A DNA stretch of 64,000 nucleotides from an uncultured Pluralibacter sp. (GCF_913775985.1 NZ_CAJYMB010000150.1:186001-250000); one strand, 5' to 3'; positions 30,362-38,630 are shown, numbered from the stretch's first letter. Translations and numbers: made by a program. The notes: generated by a model not told the origin, from the letters alone.

Positions 30362-30686
30362 TCGTGATTTCCTTATCAATTATCTGGTTTAACTCATTAT
30401 GAGTGTACTTAATCGACAATGGCGAGTAAATGAGCAGTTATAATAATGCGATGGATGATTAGCAGCGTTCAATTTTAGTTGATCGCTACCTTTCAAGTTG
30501 ATACCCAGCTGTAAATGCTTTGCTCATGGGTCCAGCTGTGAAATTTTGAGGAGGCATAACACCCCAATTCAGATGGATAATTCAGTAAACCCCATTTCTG
30601 CTCTTCGCTCACAACTTCCCGTTTACCACCATCCGTGATTGACTGTCTCCTCACTGTCCGCGCATTTTGCGCCAGGAGGATGACCC
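30362..30686. other. Intergenic with an orphan frame fragment
   Basis: 325 bp, AT-rich at the left and closer to core composition at the right. On the minus strand, a frame ending at 30493 contains SEEQKWGLLNYPSELGCYAS and continues to HEQSIYSWVST, which looks protein-like. It lacks a good start and overlaps the next gene if extended, so it is probably a remnant. AGGAGGATGACCC just before 30687 is the ribosome site of the next gene. Confidence 0.4.
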
Positions 30687-31244
30687 ATGCTCGCCACGCC
30701 GCAATTAGACACAGCACGCTTAATTCTTAAACCGCTGGAATCGCCCGACGCGGTGCAAATCCAGCACAGCTTCCCGCGCTGGGAAATTGTTCGTTATCTG
30801 GTGGATACCGTGCCGTGGCCCTATCCGCCGGGCGCGGCACAGCACTATGTCGATAACATTGCACTTGCCGCCTCCGCCAGGGGCGAGGGCTGGTTCTGGA
30901 CGCTGCGGCGTAAAGCGGCGCCGGAAACGCTGATTGGCGTTATCTGCCTGATGGATACAGAGGATAACAATCGCGGCTTCTGGCTGGTGCCCGAGTGGCA
31001 GGGGCAGGGGCTGATGAGCGAAGCCTGCGCGGCGGTAAATGATTTTTGGTTTGAGCACCTCGACCGGACAGTGCTAAGAGCGCCGAAGGCATCGGTAAAT
31101 CTGAAATCGGTCAGTATTTCACAGCGCGGCGGCATGCGGCTTGTTCGTCTCCAGAAAGGGCGGTATGTCTGCGGAGAGCTTGAAACCGAGCTTTGGGAAA
31201 TGACCCGGGATGAATGGCGGCACCGAAAGAACACTGCGGGTTAG
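30687..31244 (+). CDS. GNAT family N-acetyltransferase (RimJ/RimL type)
   Basis: 185-aa acetyltransferase with the RimJ/RimL-like start LDTARLILKPLESPDAVQI. The core strand is GVICLMDTEDNNRGFWLVPEWQGQGLMSEA, with the acetyl-CoA binding Q-x-Q-G-L-M loop near residues 110-117. It ends in a helix plus a strand rich in charged residues. A strong GGAGGAT ribosome site precedes it. The substrate is unknown. Composition is back to the core level, so it marks the right edge of the AT-rich patch. Confidence 0.88.
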   Translation: MLATPQLDTARLILKPLESPDAVQIQHSFPRWEIVRYLVDTVPWPYPPGAAQHYVDNIALAASARGEGWFWTLRRKAAPETLIGVICLMDTEDNNRGFWLVPEWQGQGLMSEACAAVNDFWFEHLDRTVLRAPKASVNLKSVSISQRGGMRLVRLQKGRYVCGELETELWEMTRDEWRHRKNTAG

Positions 31245-31349
31245 CACCGTCACAAAACTCGCCTCATCATCGCGCTGTCATCTGACGGTCATTTTTCGGA
31301 AATAAAAGGCGGGCATAGTCAACGTAGATAGCCAGTCCACTTAGCTTTT

Positions 31350-31366
31350 GCGGCAACTCATGCCGC
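31350..31366. promoter_or_regulatory. Palindrome upstream of the RHH gene
   Basis: GCGGCA-ACTCA-TGCCGC, a perfect 6-bp dyad, ends 18 bp before the ribbon-helix-helix gene. It could be an autoregulatory operator or a hairpin in the leader. Confidence 0.35.
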
Positions 31367-31384
31367 TGTAAGGGATCTCCCGCG

Positions 31385-31633
31385 ATGAGTATGAGCGTAT
31401 TAAACGTTAAAATTGATAGTGGCCTTAAAGAGCAGCTCCGCCAGTATGCGCAGGGGCGCAACGAGACGCTGAGTTCAACCACCCAGGCGCTGCTGCGCCA
31501 CGCGCTGGGCGGTGCAGTCGATGAAGTGGTGGCCGCAAGTGAAATTGACAGCCAGCACACTGAAGAAAAGACCGCTGTCCTGACGCCGAAAGAGCTTAAG
31601 GCCGTTCGCAAACTGCTGAAGAAGAATAAATGA
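31385..31633 (+). CDS. Ribbon-helix-helix (CopG/Arc-like) small protein
   Basis: 82-aa protein. Residues about 4-42 fit the ribbon-helix-helix pattern: a short strand (VLNVKID), helix LKEQLRQYAQGRNE, turn LSST, and helix TQALLRHALG. The acidic middle (EIDSQHTEEK) is followed by a basic helical tail (PKELKAVRKLLKKNK). AGGGA lies 9 nt before the ATG. Its stop overlaps the start of the next gene (ATGA), so the two are translated together. This layout is usual for an antitoxin or autoregulator with a partner protein, but the family is not one I can name. Confidence 0.7.
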   Translation: MSMSVLNVKIDSGLKEQLRQYAQGRNETLSSTTQALLRHALGGAVDEVVAASEIDSQHTEEKTAVLTPKELKAVRKLLKKNK

Positions 31634-31845
31634 AGCAGCAGCAGACCACCGCCAGTAATTACCCCGAAGCCTGCGATTTGCTGCGCTCGGGGCGCGTTAA
31701 GCACGTGCTGCTCGACTGGAACGTCGGCAGCGATGAGTTTTTTCGCCTTGCCTCTGACTGGTGCGCCGCCGGGGCAAAAATTAAGAAACGGGGCGAACGT
31801 TTCATCATCTCTCTGAAAGGATTTCCGATCCCGCGCCAGCACTGA
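31630..31845 (+). CDS. Small basic protein coupled to the RHH gene
   Basis: 71-aa basic protein of unknown function. Its ATG overlaps the upstream stop codon (ATGA at 31630-31633). The predicted pattern is helix (YPEACDLLRSG), strand (VKHVLLDW), helix (DEFFRLASDWCAAG), then two strands (AKIKKRGERFIISLKG), a compact alpha/beta fold. It has one Cys pair (C15, C46) and no obvious catalytic motif. It could be the toxin or effector half of a two-gene module, or simply a small cytosolic protein. The evidence is only the gene arrangement. Confidence 0.65.
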   Translation: MKQQQTTASNYPEACDLLRSGRVKHVLLDWNVGSDEFFRLASDWCAAGAKIKKRGERFIISLKGFPIPRQH

Positions 31846-31874
31846 GCATGTTTTAGCAGCTGCCCGGCGTTTTG

Positions 31875-33302
31875 TTATATTATTTTCTTTGTACGCGAAT
31901 TATTCTGCTGAACGGTCAGGTTTTTCCAGATAGGTTGCAGGGTTGAGAAGGCCATTTGCAGCGTTTCATCGTCCAGCGTGAAAGGGATCCGCAGCCAGCG
32001 ATCGAACGCGCCGGCAAGCCCAAACCGTGTTCCATCCCCCAGATGAATTTCTGCCGCTTCTGCCCGGGCGGCAAACAGCGTCGCCAGCCTCTCCGGCAGC
32101 TCAACCCAGAATGAAAGCCCGCCTTCCGGTGCCTGATAGCGCCACTCGGGGAAATAGTCTTGCAGCAGCTGGCTGCACATGTCCCGCCGCGCGGCCAGCA
32201 TACTCCTGCGTACGGGCAGCAGGCGCTCATCATTATCCAGCAGCCAGCAGGTGGCGAGCTGCTCCAGCAGCGGAGTGCCCAAATCCAGCGTGTCCCGGGA
32301 CTGCATCAGCGCGGCGATGGTCTGGCTGGAGGCGCGGATCCAGCCCACGCGCAGCCCGCCCCAAAAGCTCTTTCCCGTCGACCCGATCGTGATAACCGGC
32401 GCCTGTAGGTTGAAGGCCGCCAGCGGTGCCGGAGGCGGCGCGCTATACCACAGGTCCACCATTGTTTCGTCAATAACCAGCGTTGTCCGCGTACGCGCGG
32501 CCAGATCGGCTACCCGCTGGCGGGTCGCGCCGTTCATGCAGCGGCCGGTAGGGTTATGAAAGTCCGGCATCAGGTAGGCCAGCCGCGGCGATGTCTGGGC
32601 GATGGCGGCGGCCAGCCCGTCAACATCCCAGCCGAATGCCGGCATGGAGAGCCCAACCGGGCGGCAGGATGCACCTTCAATTGCGGCGATAGCCAGCGGG
32701 TAAGTCGGACTTTCGACCACCACCCGATCGCCGGGCCCCGTCAGCAGGCGCAGCACCAGCGCAAATCCGCTCACCGCGCCGTTAATAATCATTATTTCAT
32801 CGGGTGCGGTAGGCAAGCCACGCGCGTTATAGCGCCGGGCGACGATCTCCCGAAGCGCGGGAAGGCCCTGCCGATCGTAGCCGGTGCTGGAGAGATGCTC
32901 AGGCATCGCCGCCAGCGCGTGGCTGTAGGCCTGATGAATTTCGGGACCGGCGCTGAGCGCCGCCGTGGCCAGATCCAGCGACTGGCCATTAAGGTTGCGG
33001 GCGGAAAGGGCGATAGGCTGTGCGGGGAGTACCACTCGCGAGCCGCTGCCGTGGCGGCTCGCGATAAATCCCTCATCACGCAGCAGCGCCAGAGCGCTGG
33101 AGAATGTGGTGCGGCTAACGCCCAGCGCCGCCGCCAGCTCGCGTTCCCCGGGCAGGCGGGAGCCGAGCGCCAGGCGTCCGTCAAGGATCAGCAGTCGCAG
33201 CACGTCGGCGAGCCGGCGCCAGAGCGGGATGCGGGACGGGCTCTCCTGCCAGCGGCCTAAAAGGCTTGTCAGAGACTGGGTTCCTGAACGGCGGAGCGAC
33301 AT
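31875..33302 (-). CDS. yczR: MocR-type transcriptional regulator YczR
   Basis: 475-aa GntR/MocR protein: an N-terminal winged helix (about 20-95, SRLPGERELAAALGVSRTTF) joined to a fold-type I aminotransferase-like domain (about 120-465). The PLP lysine lies in GSTGKSFWGGLRVGW, with MPDFHNPTG as the Asn/Pro loop. It is divergent from a YczE-type membrane protein, the partnership known for the YczR subgroup. The start at MSLRRSGTQSL is chosen because the 25-codon extension upstream covers the operator region. It most likely senses PLP or an amine and regulates yczE. Confidence 0.88.
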   Translation of the reverse strand: MSLRRSGTQSLTSLLGRWQESPSRIPLWRRLADVLRLLILDGRLALGSRLPGERELAAALGVSRTTFSSALALLRDEGFIASRHGSGSRVVLPAQPIALSARNLNGQSLDLATAALSAGPEIHQAYSHALAAMPEHLSSTGYDRQGLPALREIVARRYNARGLPTAPDEIMIINGAVSGFALVLRLLTGPGDRVVVESPTYPLAIAAIEGASCRPVGLSMPAFGWDVDGLAAAIAQTSPRLAYLMPDFHNPTGRCMNGATRQRVADLAARTRTTLVIDETMVDLWYSAPPPAPLAAFNLQAPVITIGSTGKSFWGGLRVGWIRASSQTIAALMQSRDTLDLGTPLLEQLATCWLLDNDERLLPVRRSMLAARRDMCSQLLQDYFPEWRYQAPEGGLSFWVELPERLATLFAARAEAAEIHLGDGTRFGLAGAFDRWLRIPFTLDDETLQMAFSTLQPIWKNLTVQQNNSRTKKII

Positions 33303-33308
33303 AGGCAG

Positions 33309-33351
33309 TCCACTTTTTGAAAACTGGTCATTAATTATCGATCCATTTTTG
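33309..33351. promoter_or_regulatory. Direct repeats, candidate YczR operator
   Basis: TCCACTTTTTG (33309-33319) and TCCATTTTTG (33342-33351) are direct repeats whose starts are 33 bp apart, about three helical turns, in the yczR-yczE intergenic region. MocR proteins often bind spaced direct repeats. An ATCGA / TCGAT inverted repeat overlaps the right copy. Confidence 0.5.
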
Positions 33352-33393
33352 TCGATGATGCGTTTTTCAGCAACCAATAATAATGAGGTTTCT

Positions 33394-34011
33394 ATGCTGC
33401 TGCGCCGCCTGCTGCAACTTTATCTGGGCCTGTGTCTGTACGGCATGTCGATTGGCATGTATATCCGCGCCGGTCTGGGTGCCGATCCCTGGGACGTATT
33501 TCATATCGGCGTCGCGGATCGCCTGTCCGCAAGCGTGGGGACGGTGCTGATTGTGACCGGTGCGCTGGTTCTGCTGCTGTGGATCCCGCTGCGGCAAAAG
33601 CCGGGGCTTGGCACCGTCAGTAACGTAATCGTGCTGGGGATCGCCGCGGATCTCACTCTTGCCGTGCTGCCGCCCGCCAGCGGGATCGTGCTGCAAACTC
33701 TGCTGCTGCTCACCGCCGTGGTGCTTAACGGAGTGGCAACCGCGATGTATATCGGGGCGGGATTTGGCCCCGGGCCGCGGGACGGGCTGATGACGGGTCT
33801 GCATGCCCGAACCGGCTGGTCTCTGCGGCTTATTCGCACCACCATTGAAATGACGGTTCTGGCCGTAGGGTTTCTGCTCGGCGGTCCGGTGGGAATTGGG
33901 ACGCTGGTCTACGCGCTGGCTATTGGCCCGCTGATCCAGTTTTTCCTGCCGTGGTTTGTTCCCGGTAGAACGATGAAAAGCAAGGCAGGAGCCGCGAGGC
34001 TGGTGGAGTAG
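33394..34011 (+). CDS. yczE: YczE/YyaS/YitT-like membrane protein
   Basis: 205-aa inner-membrane protein with about five to six hydrophobic helices, beginning MLLRRLLQLYLGLCLYGMSI after a TGAGG ribosome site. The repeated signatures IRAGLGADPWDVFHIG and IGAGFGPGPRDGLMTGL (G-x-G-x-(D/G)P-x-D) are typical of the YczE family and suggest an internal duplication. The function is unknown; a transporter role is only inferred. It is divergent from its likely regulator yczR. The long upstream in-frame extension is antisense to yczR and not coding. Confidence 0.87.
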   Translation: MLLRRLLQLYLGLCLYGMSIGMYIRAGLGADPWDVFHIGVADRLSASVGTVLIVTGALVLLLWIPLRQKPGLGTVSNVIVLGIAADLTLAVLPPASGIVLQTLLLLTAVVLNGVATAMYIGAGFGPGPRDGLMTGLHARTGWSLRLIRTTIEMTVLAVGFLLGGPVGIGTLVYALAIGPLIQFFLPWFVPGRTMKSKAGAARLVE

Positions 34012-34068
34012 GCATGTATCCCGGAAGAGGATGGGGTTGATCTTTATCGCGCGGAGGATTACATTACT

Positions 34069-34091
34069 GCAATGTTATACAGTAACAATTG
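34069..34091. promoter_or_regulatory. Zur box upstream of ykgM-ykgO
   Basis: 23-bp dyad agreeing at about 17 of 22 informative positions with the enterobacterial Zur consensus; the core is ATGTTATAC followed by AGTAACA. It ends 10 bp before the ykgM start. It implies repression by zinc-loaded Zur and expression under zinc starvation. Confidence 0.85.
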
Positions 34092-34100
34092 GAGCAAGCT

Positions 34101-34361
34101 ATGAAGCCGGGTATTCATCCGGAATACCGTCCGGTAGTGTTTCACGACACCAGCGCGGATGTTTATTTCAAAGTCGGGTCGACCATTAAAACGGAACGCG
34201 TCATTGAGTTTGAAGGGGAAACCTATCCCTATGTGACTCTCGATGTCTCTTCCCAGTCTCATCCTTATTACACCGGGAAACAGAAAACCTTCGCTGCTGA
34301 AGGCAGCACCGCGCGGTTTAAAGCGCGCTTTGGTGGTTTCCTTAACGCGAAACGGAGCTAA
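34101..34361 (+). CDS. ykgM: Ribosomal protein L31 type B (zinc-independent paralogue)
   Basis: 86-aa L31 paralogue (E. coli YkgM 87 aa), starting [14 protein letters not shown] after GGAGC. It lacks the CxxC zinc ribbon of RpmE, so it needs no zinc. Under zinc limitation it replaces zinc-containing L31 on the ribosome and frees the metal (established for this family). It is 2 bp from ykgO and under a Zur box. An alternative TTG four codons earlier is less likely. Confidence 0.95.
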   Translation: MKPGIHPEYRPVVFHDTSADVYFKVGSTIKTERVIEFEGETYPYVTLDVSSQSHPYYTGKQKTFAAEGSTARFKARFGGFLNAKRS

Positions 34362-34363
34362 AT

Positions 34364-34504
34364 ATGCAGGTTCTGAACTCACTCAAAACTGCCAAAACGC
34401 GCCATCCTGACTGCCAGATCGTCAGACGCAAAGGCCGCTTATACGTCATCTGTAAAACAAACCCCCGCTTTAAAGCCGTGCAGGGGCGTAAAAAAAGACG
34501 CTAA
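34364..34504 (+). CDS. ykgO: Ribosomal protein L36 type B (zinc-independent paralogue)
   Basis: 46-aa L36 paralogue: [20 protein letters not shown], then [20 protein letters not shown] and a basic tail GRKKRR. It differs from E. coli YkgO at only a few residues. It keeps two cysteines (C17, C30) but not the full C4/C3H zinc site of RpmJ. The start is 2 bp after the ykgM stop, so the two form a translationally linked pair repressed through the Zur box. Confidence 0.95.
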   Translation: MQVLNSLKTAKTRHPDCQIVRRKGRLYVICKTNPRFKAVQGRKKRR

Positions 34505-34507
34505 CCG

Positions 34508-35209
34508 TTATTTACGTAACGTTTCCAGATGCGTTTTTTGCTTGCCGTCGCTATCAAAATTATCGGCGGCGAGCCACTTCCTCATTGCGCCATCCACCAT
34601 CGGCCATTCGCCATCAATAATTGAAAACCAGTCAGTATCGCGATTGCGGCCTTTCACCACCACGGCCTGACGAAAGCGTCCTTCATACTGGAATCCCAGC
34701 CGCAGTGCTGCCTTGCGGGAAGGTTCGTTTAAACTGTCACATTTCCACTCATAGCGGCGATAGCCCAGCGTATCGAAAGCGTAGCGCATCAGCAGCCAGT
34801 GGGCTTCTGTAGACAGCGGCGTACGACTCATGAGTGGTGAAAAATTCACATAACCGACTTCAACCACGCCATTTGCGGGATCGATACGCATCAGAGACAG
34901 CGAGCCTACTGGCTTCTGCGTCTGCTTATTGATCACCGCAAAATGGATCGGGTCCTGCAGCGTGATAACGCTTTCGACCCAGCTGCGATAGGTTTCAGGG
35001 GAAGTGTCCGCTTCCCGTGGCAGCCAGGTCCAGCTGCGGCCATCTTCGGCAAGCCGGTAGGCCTCATACAGCGCCTGGGCGTGCTCAACTCGCAGCGGCT
35101 CCAGGCGGCAGCGTTCACCCTCAAGGGTCACGCGCTCGGGATGCGGACGCGGGTGCCAGCCGGGTAGGAGGTCGCCAACGGGTTGTCCGAACTGATTTGT
35201 CTCACTCAT
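34508..35209 (-). CDS. GNAT family N-acetyltransferase (RimJ/RimL type), divergent from MocR regulator
   Basis: 233-aa acetyltransferase starting MSETNQFGQPVGDLLPG after GAGAGAAAGAG. The N-terminal strand is VTLEGERCRLEPLRVEHAQAL. The central strand holds PVGSLSLMRIDPANGVVEVG, followed by SRTPLSTEAHWLLMRYAFDTLGY and CDSLNEPSRKAALRLGFQYEG, matching the RimJ/RimL/YjcK-like subgroup that uses small molecules or protein N-termini. The divergent MocR regulator 101 bp away probably controls it (inference). Its stop lies 3 bp beyond the ykgO stop. Confidence 0.88.
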   Translation of the reverse strand: MSETNQFGQPVGDLLPGWHPRPHPERVTLEGERCRLEPLRVEHAQALYEAYRLAEDGRSWTWLPREADTSPETYRSWVESVITLQDPIHFAVINKQTQKPVGSLSLMRIDPANGVVEVGYVNFSPLMSRTPLSTEAHWLLMRYAFDTLGYRRYEWKCDSLNEPSRKAALRLGFQYEGRFRQAVVVKGRNRDTDWFSIIDGEWPMVDGAMRKWLAADNFDSDGKQKTHLETLRK

Positions 35210-35271
35210 CTCTTTCTCTCTCCTGCTGGGTAATGTTGTAAGCGTAGTCATTGCATGGTTCTATAAACAGA

Positions 35272-35300
35272 GCCAGCTGGCGTTATTTTTGTGGTACCAC
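35272..35300. promoter_or_regulatory. Two palindromes in the GNAT-MocR intergenic region
   Basis: GCCAGCTGGC (35272-35281) and GTGGTACCAC (35291-35300), both perfect 10-bp palindromes with centres 19 bp apart, lie just upstream of the MocR gene and between the divergent starts. They may be operator sites of the regulator. Confidence 0.4.
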
Positions 35301-35310
35301 TGAGGAAGTG

Positions 35311-36771
35311 ATGAATATTGATAATGAGGCGCTCTGCGATGAGCTCCACCGCGGGATTGCCGCCAGGGAAGGTGAAACGCTGCAGCGCGTGGTTTACCGG
35401 GTGCTGCGCGAATTGATACTGGCCGGGAAACTGCCTGCGCAAAGCCGACTTCCCGGCTCCCGTGAGCTGGCCAGCCGGCTGGCCCTGTCGCGCAATACGC
35501 TTAATGCGGCGCTGGAGCAGCTGGCGACCGAAGGTTATCTGCTGCGTAACCGACGCGGCAACCAGGTGGCGCTGTTGCCCGCCCCGGTGGATATGCATGC
35601 TGAAAACGTGCCGGAAATAGTGCTACCGGCCTCGCTGGGGGCGCTGCCGCCGGCTACCCGCCGTGAATCGCCGGCAATGATATTCACGCCGGGTATGCCC
35701 GCGGTGAACTACTTTCCGCTGCCGCTGTGGCGGCGGCTGCTGGACCGTACCATGAAAGAGGAGGGCTGCCTGCTGCTCGGCTACGGCGATTCGGCGGGAG
35801 AGTGGCCGCTGCGGGCGGCGATTGCCCGGCACTTAACGCTGTCTCGCGGAATACACTGCGCTGCAGAACAGGTGATTATCACCGAAGGCGCGCTGGAGGG
35901 CCTCCAGCTCTGCACCCAGCTCTTAAGCGAGCGCGGGCAGCTGGCCTGGGTTGAGGAGCCCGGCTATTTCGGCGCCCGCAGCGCGTTCGTGTCTGCCGGC
36001 TTGCACATCGAGGGTATCCCGGTCGATGACCAGGGAATGCGTCTGCCCGCGGAGCCGACAGTTCCTCCGGCGCTTATTTTCACCTCGCCTTCGCATCAAT
36101 TTCCTCTTGGCAGCCTGATGAGCGCCAGCCGCCGGCTGGCGCTGCTTAAATTCGCCATAGAGCACAAGTGCTGGATTATTGAGGATGATTACGACAGCGA
36201 ATTCCGCTACGGCAGCGAGCCGATACCGGCCATGCTGGGGATGCTGCCGCAGTCGCCGGTGGTGTATCTCGGCACGTTTAGCAAAACGCTTTTTCCGTCG
36301 CTGCGGCTGGGTTTTGTGGTTATGCCGCCGGCGCTGGCTCGCGCCGCGCAGCCGGCGATCCAGGCGCTGCTGCGCGGCGGACATCGGGCGGAGCAGCGGG
36401 CGCTGGCACGCTTTATTGAGGATGGCCACTACGCGCGCCACCTTGCGGCCATGCGCCGGCTATACCGTAACCGCCAGCAGCAGCTGGGCGACGCGCTGCG
36501 TCAGACTCTGACGCTGCCCTACAGCCTGAGCGGAGAGAAGGGCGGTATGCACCTGACCGTAGCCATAGACGCTATTGACGACGTGCGGATAGCCGACGAG
36601 GCCCGCAGGTTTCAGATGGCACCGGCGGCGCTGAGCCGCTTTTATCTGTCGCCGTCAGCGGGAAAAACCGGGCTGGTGCTGGGCTACGGCAATACCTCTT
36701 CGTCACAGTATATTCCGGCGCTGGCCCGGCTAAATGGTTTAATTACGCGCTTTCAGCGCGCGCGAGAGTGA
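35311..36771 (+). CDS. MocR/PdxR-type GntR-aminotransferase regulator
   Basis: 486-aa regulator: winged helix (about 15-85, [20 protein letters not shown]) and fold-type I aminotransferase-like domain (about 120-480). The PLP lysine lies in [15 protein letters not shown], with [10 protein letters not shown] as the Asp pocket. It resembles PdxR/GabR-type MocR proteins, but no pdxST or gabTD lie nearby. The start [12 protein letters not shown] follows GAGGAAG; 20 more codons upstream would include the palindromes. Its 3' end overlaps the convergent ylaC by 29 bp, marking the right junction of the accessory segment. Confidence 0.88.
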   Translation: MNIDNEALCDELHRGIAAREGETLQRVVYRVLRELILAGKLPAQSRLPGSRELASRLALSRNTLNAALEQLATEGYLLRNRRGNQVALLPAPVDMHAENVPEIVLPASLGALPPATRRESPAMIFTPGMPAVNYFPLPLWRRLLDRTMKEEGCLLLGYGDSAGEWPLRAAIARHLTLSRGIHCAAEQVIITEGALEGLQLCTQLLSERGQLAWVEEPGYFGARSAFVSAGLHIEGIPVDDQGMRLPAEPTVPPALIFTSPSHQFPLGSLMSASRRLALLKFAIEHKCWIIEDDYDSEFRYGSEPIPAMLGMLPQSPVVYLGTFSKTLFPSLRLGFVVMPPALARAAQPAIQALLRGGHRAEQRALARFIEDGHYARHLAAMRRLYRNRQQQLGDALRQTLTLPYSLSGEKGGMHLTVAIDAIDDVRIADEARRFQMAPAALSRFYLSPSAGKTGLVLGYGNTSSSQYIPALARLNGLITRFQRARE

Positions 36772-37210
36772 AAATATCGTAAAAAGACAGCTCGCCTTTG
36801 GTGGCAATCATTTTGCGCAGCTGCTGCTTTTGCGGCGGCTCAACACGGGGCGATACGAGGATTTTTTCAATTAATTCGCCGGGCACGAAGCGGGTGTTGT
36901 ACCACTCGCCGTTGTAGCAGACGCGAAAGTCGAGAACGTCGATGTCCTCGTAGCGGTAGCGGGGCGCGACATCGAAGAAGAAAAATCCGTTCAGCAGAAT
37001 AAACAGCACCACCAGCAGCCAGACCGAATCAGCGAGGGTGTCAGAACGCGCCATCACGATATAGGTCGCCAGAAAACCCAGGTACATGGCCACGCAAAGC
37101 CAGGGATAGCGGCGCAGAAAGCTGATGCTGAACCGCGGGCGGTTATCGCGCTTTTCACGCTGGTTTAGCTCTTCAATAGTGTCGGTCAGCAGCCGGCGGA
37201 TCTCCGTCAT
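36743..37210 (-). CDS. ylaC: YlaC family inner-membrane protein
   Basis: 155-aa protein (E. coli 156 aa) with two membrane helices (about 36-54 and 61-80) and a conserved cytosolic part [20 protein letters not shown]. The function is unknown. It lies next to maa as in E. coli. Its last 29 bp overlap the 3' end of the convergent MocR gene. E. coli ylaB (pdeB) is absent from this neighbourhood. Confidence 0.95.
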   Translation of the reverse strand: MTEIRRLLTDTIEELNQREKRDNRPRFSISFLRRYPWLCVAMYLGFLATYIVMARSDTLADSVWLLVVLFILLNGFFFFDVAPRYRYEDIDVLDFRVCYNGEWYNTRFVPGELIEKILVSPRVEPPQKQQLRKMIATKGELSFYDIFTLARAESA

Positions 37211-37305
37211 GTCACCCTCTGTTTGTATGGAATGCAGGAGCTGCTATTTTAAATTGCATGATATTAAAGAGAAAGTAACAGTCGGCTAACAGAAAAGCAT
37301 AACAG

Positions 37306-37860
37306 TCAGGCAAGCATTTTAATGATCCGCGCCGGATTTCCGCCAACCACCGCATTTGCCGGAACGTTTTTCACCACCACCGAGCCGGAAGCAATCACCG
37401 CATTATCTCCAATGGTAACGCCGGGGTTAATTACCGCGCGGCCGCCGATCCAGACATTATTACCAATGGTCACGGGCTTGCCGAGCTCAAGGCCGCTATT
37501 GCGCTCCTGCGCGTCGAGAGGATGCGTTGCCGTATAGATATGCACGCCGGGCGCCAGCATGCAGCTGTCACCGATATGGATCGGGCAGACATCGAGCATC
37601 ACGCAGTCAAAATTGGCGTAAAAATCTTTGCCCACAAAGATGTTATAGCCGTAGTCGCAGCGGAACGTAGTTTCGATATAGGCATCTTCAGCCTGCCCCA
37701 GAAGTTCGCTCAGCAGCGTCTGGCGCAGCGTGCTTTCTTCGGGAGAGGAGTGATTATACTGATGAAGAATTTGACGCGCCCGCAGGCGGTCGGACCGGAG
37801 GGTGACATCACCCGGACGATACAGCTCTCCGGCGATCATTTTTCGTTTTTCTTCGCTCAT
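37306..37860 (-). CDS. maa: Maltose O-acetyltransferase
   Basis: 184-aa trimeric left-handed beta-helix enzyme that acetylates maltose and glucose with acetyl-CoA. The N-terminal Maa cap domain is [18 protein letters not shown], followed by hexapeptide repeats. Catalytic H113 lies in [14 protein letters not shown]. The tail [20 protein letters not shown] closes the helix. It lies between hha and ylaC in the E. coli order. Confidence 0.96.
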   Translation of the reverse strand: MSEEKRKMIAGELYRPGDVTLRSDRLRARQILHQYNHSSPEESTLRQTLLSELLGQAEDAYIETTFRCDYGYNIFVGKDFYANFDCVMLDVCPIHIGDSCMLAPGVHIYTATHPLDAQERNSGLELGKPVTIGNNVWIGGRAVINPGVTIGDNAVIASGSVVVKNVPANAVVGGNPARIIKMLA

Positions 37861-38010
37861 GGGTTGCTCCTTATTGGCAGGAGACCACTATAGCTTTTTT
37901 ACATTAACCGGGGAACGTTCCCCGCCCGGCTGTGTGCTCAGTGTCGCAGAAAGTGTAGATACGCTTTTACAACAACTTATCACAGTGGGAGATGACTTAA
38001 GCAGAAGGCA

Positions 38011-38229
38011 TTAACGTATAAATTTCCATACTGATGTGGGGATTTTATCGTAAAGCTTGTTCATGGTCAGTTCGGCAAGGCGATGATCGGCGGCAGAGTA
38101 AAAAACGGCTAGCTCACTGTCTGGCAGTTCATACTTATTCTTTTCAATAACGCGTTCCAGTGTATCAATACTCTGGCAGCGTCTGAGCCGCATCAAATAG
38201 TCTGTTTTAGTTAAGGGTTTTTCTGACAT
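38011..38229 (-). CDS. hha: Haemolysin expression modulator Hha
   Basis: 72-aa nucleoid-associated modulator that binds H-NS and tightens silencing of AT-rich and acquired genes. It is almost identical to E. coli Hha ([19 protein letters not shown], with [10 protein letters not shown]-like [10 protein letters not shown]). The start at MSEKPLTK is used; an 11-codon extension lies in the tomB 3' region. It is 26 nt downstream of tomB, which forms a toxin-antitoxin-like pair with it. Confidence 0.97.
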   Translation of the reverse strand: MSEKPLTKTDYLMRLRRCQSIDTLERVIEKNKYELPDSELAVFYSAADHRLAELTMNKLYDKIPTSVWKFIR

Positions 38230-38255
38230 AACTTCACCATTCATTTTCATATTCT

Positions 38256-38630
38256 TCAACAAGAGAGGCTCACTGGATTAGCGCGGCTGGCGTTAACAAA
38301 GCAGCGAAAAAGCCGGTTTCCAGATTTATGCCATTTTTGTAAGTCGTCACTATTAATGCCGTAGCTGCTAAACAGCATAAAAGTGTCATCAAGATACTCA
38401 TCAATCTGAGCAATTAATTTACTGTCTTCGTTATACTTAATTTTGTAATTAAGCGCGAAGGTCGCAATGTGTTCAATCAGTTCGTTAAGCTGAAGGTTGA
38501 TAGCCGACGTGGGATCGTTCACCCAGCCAGCCCGGTTTTCTTCAAGGCTAACAAGACAGTCATGATACAGTGTTTCACAGAGAAATTTAAGCTGTGCGAG
38601 ATCGTGTCTTTTTGGCGAATATTCGTCCAT
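38256..38630 (-). CDS. tomB: Hha toxicity modulator TomB
   Basis: 124-aa acidic protein that counters Hha toxicity; in E. coli an oxygen-dependent cysteine oxidation of Hha is promoted by TomB (literature knowledge). The start is at [11 protein letters not shown], as in E. coli. The conserved cysteines in [10 protein letters not shown] and FRCFVNAS are present. It is upstream of hha on the same strand. Confidence 0.97.
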   Translation of the reverse strand: MDEYSPKRHDLAQLKFLCETLYHDCLVSLEENRAGWVNDPTSAINLQLNELIEHIATFALNYKIKYNEDSKLIAQIDEYLDDTFMLFSSYGINSDDLQKWHKSGNRLFRCFVNASRANPVSLSC

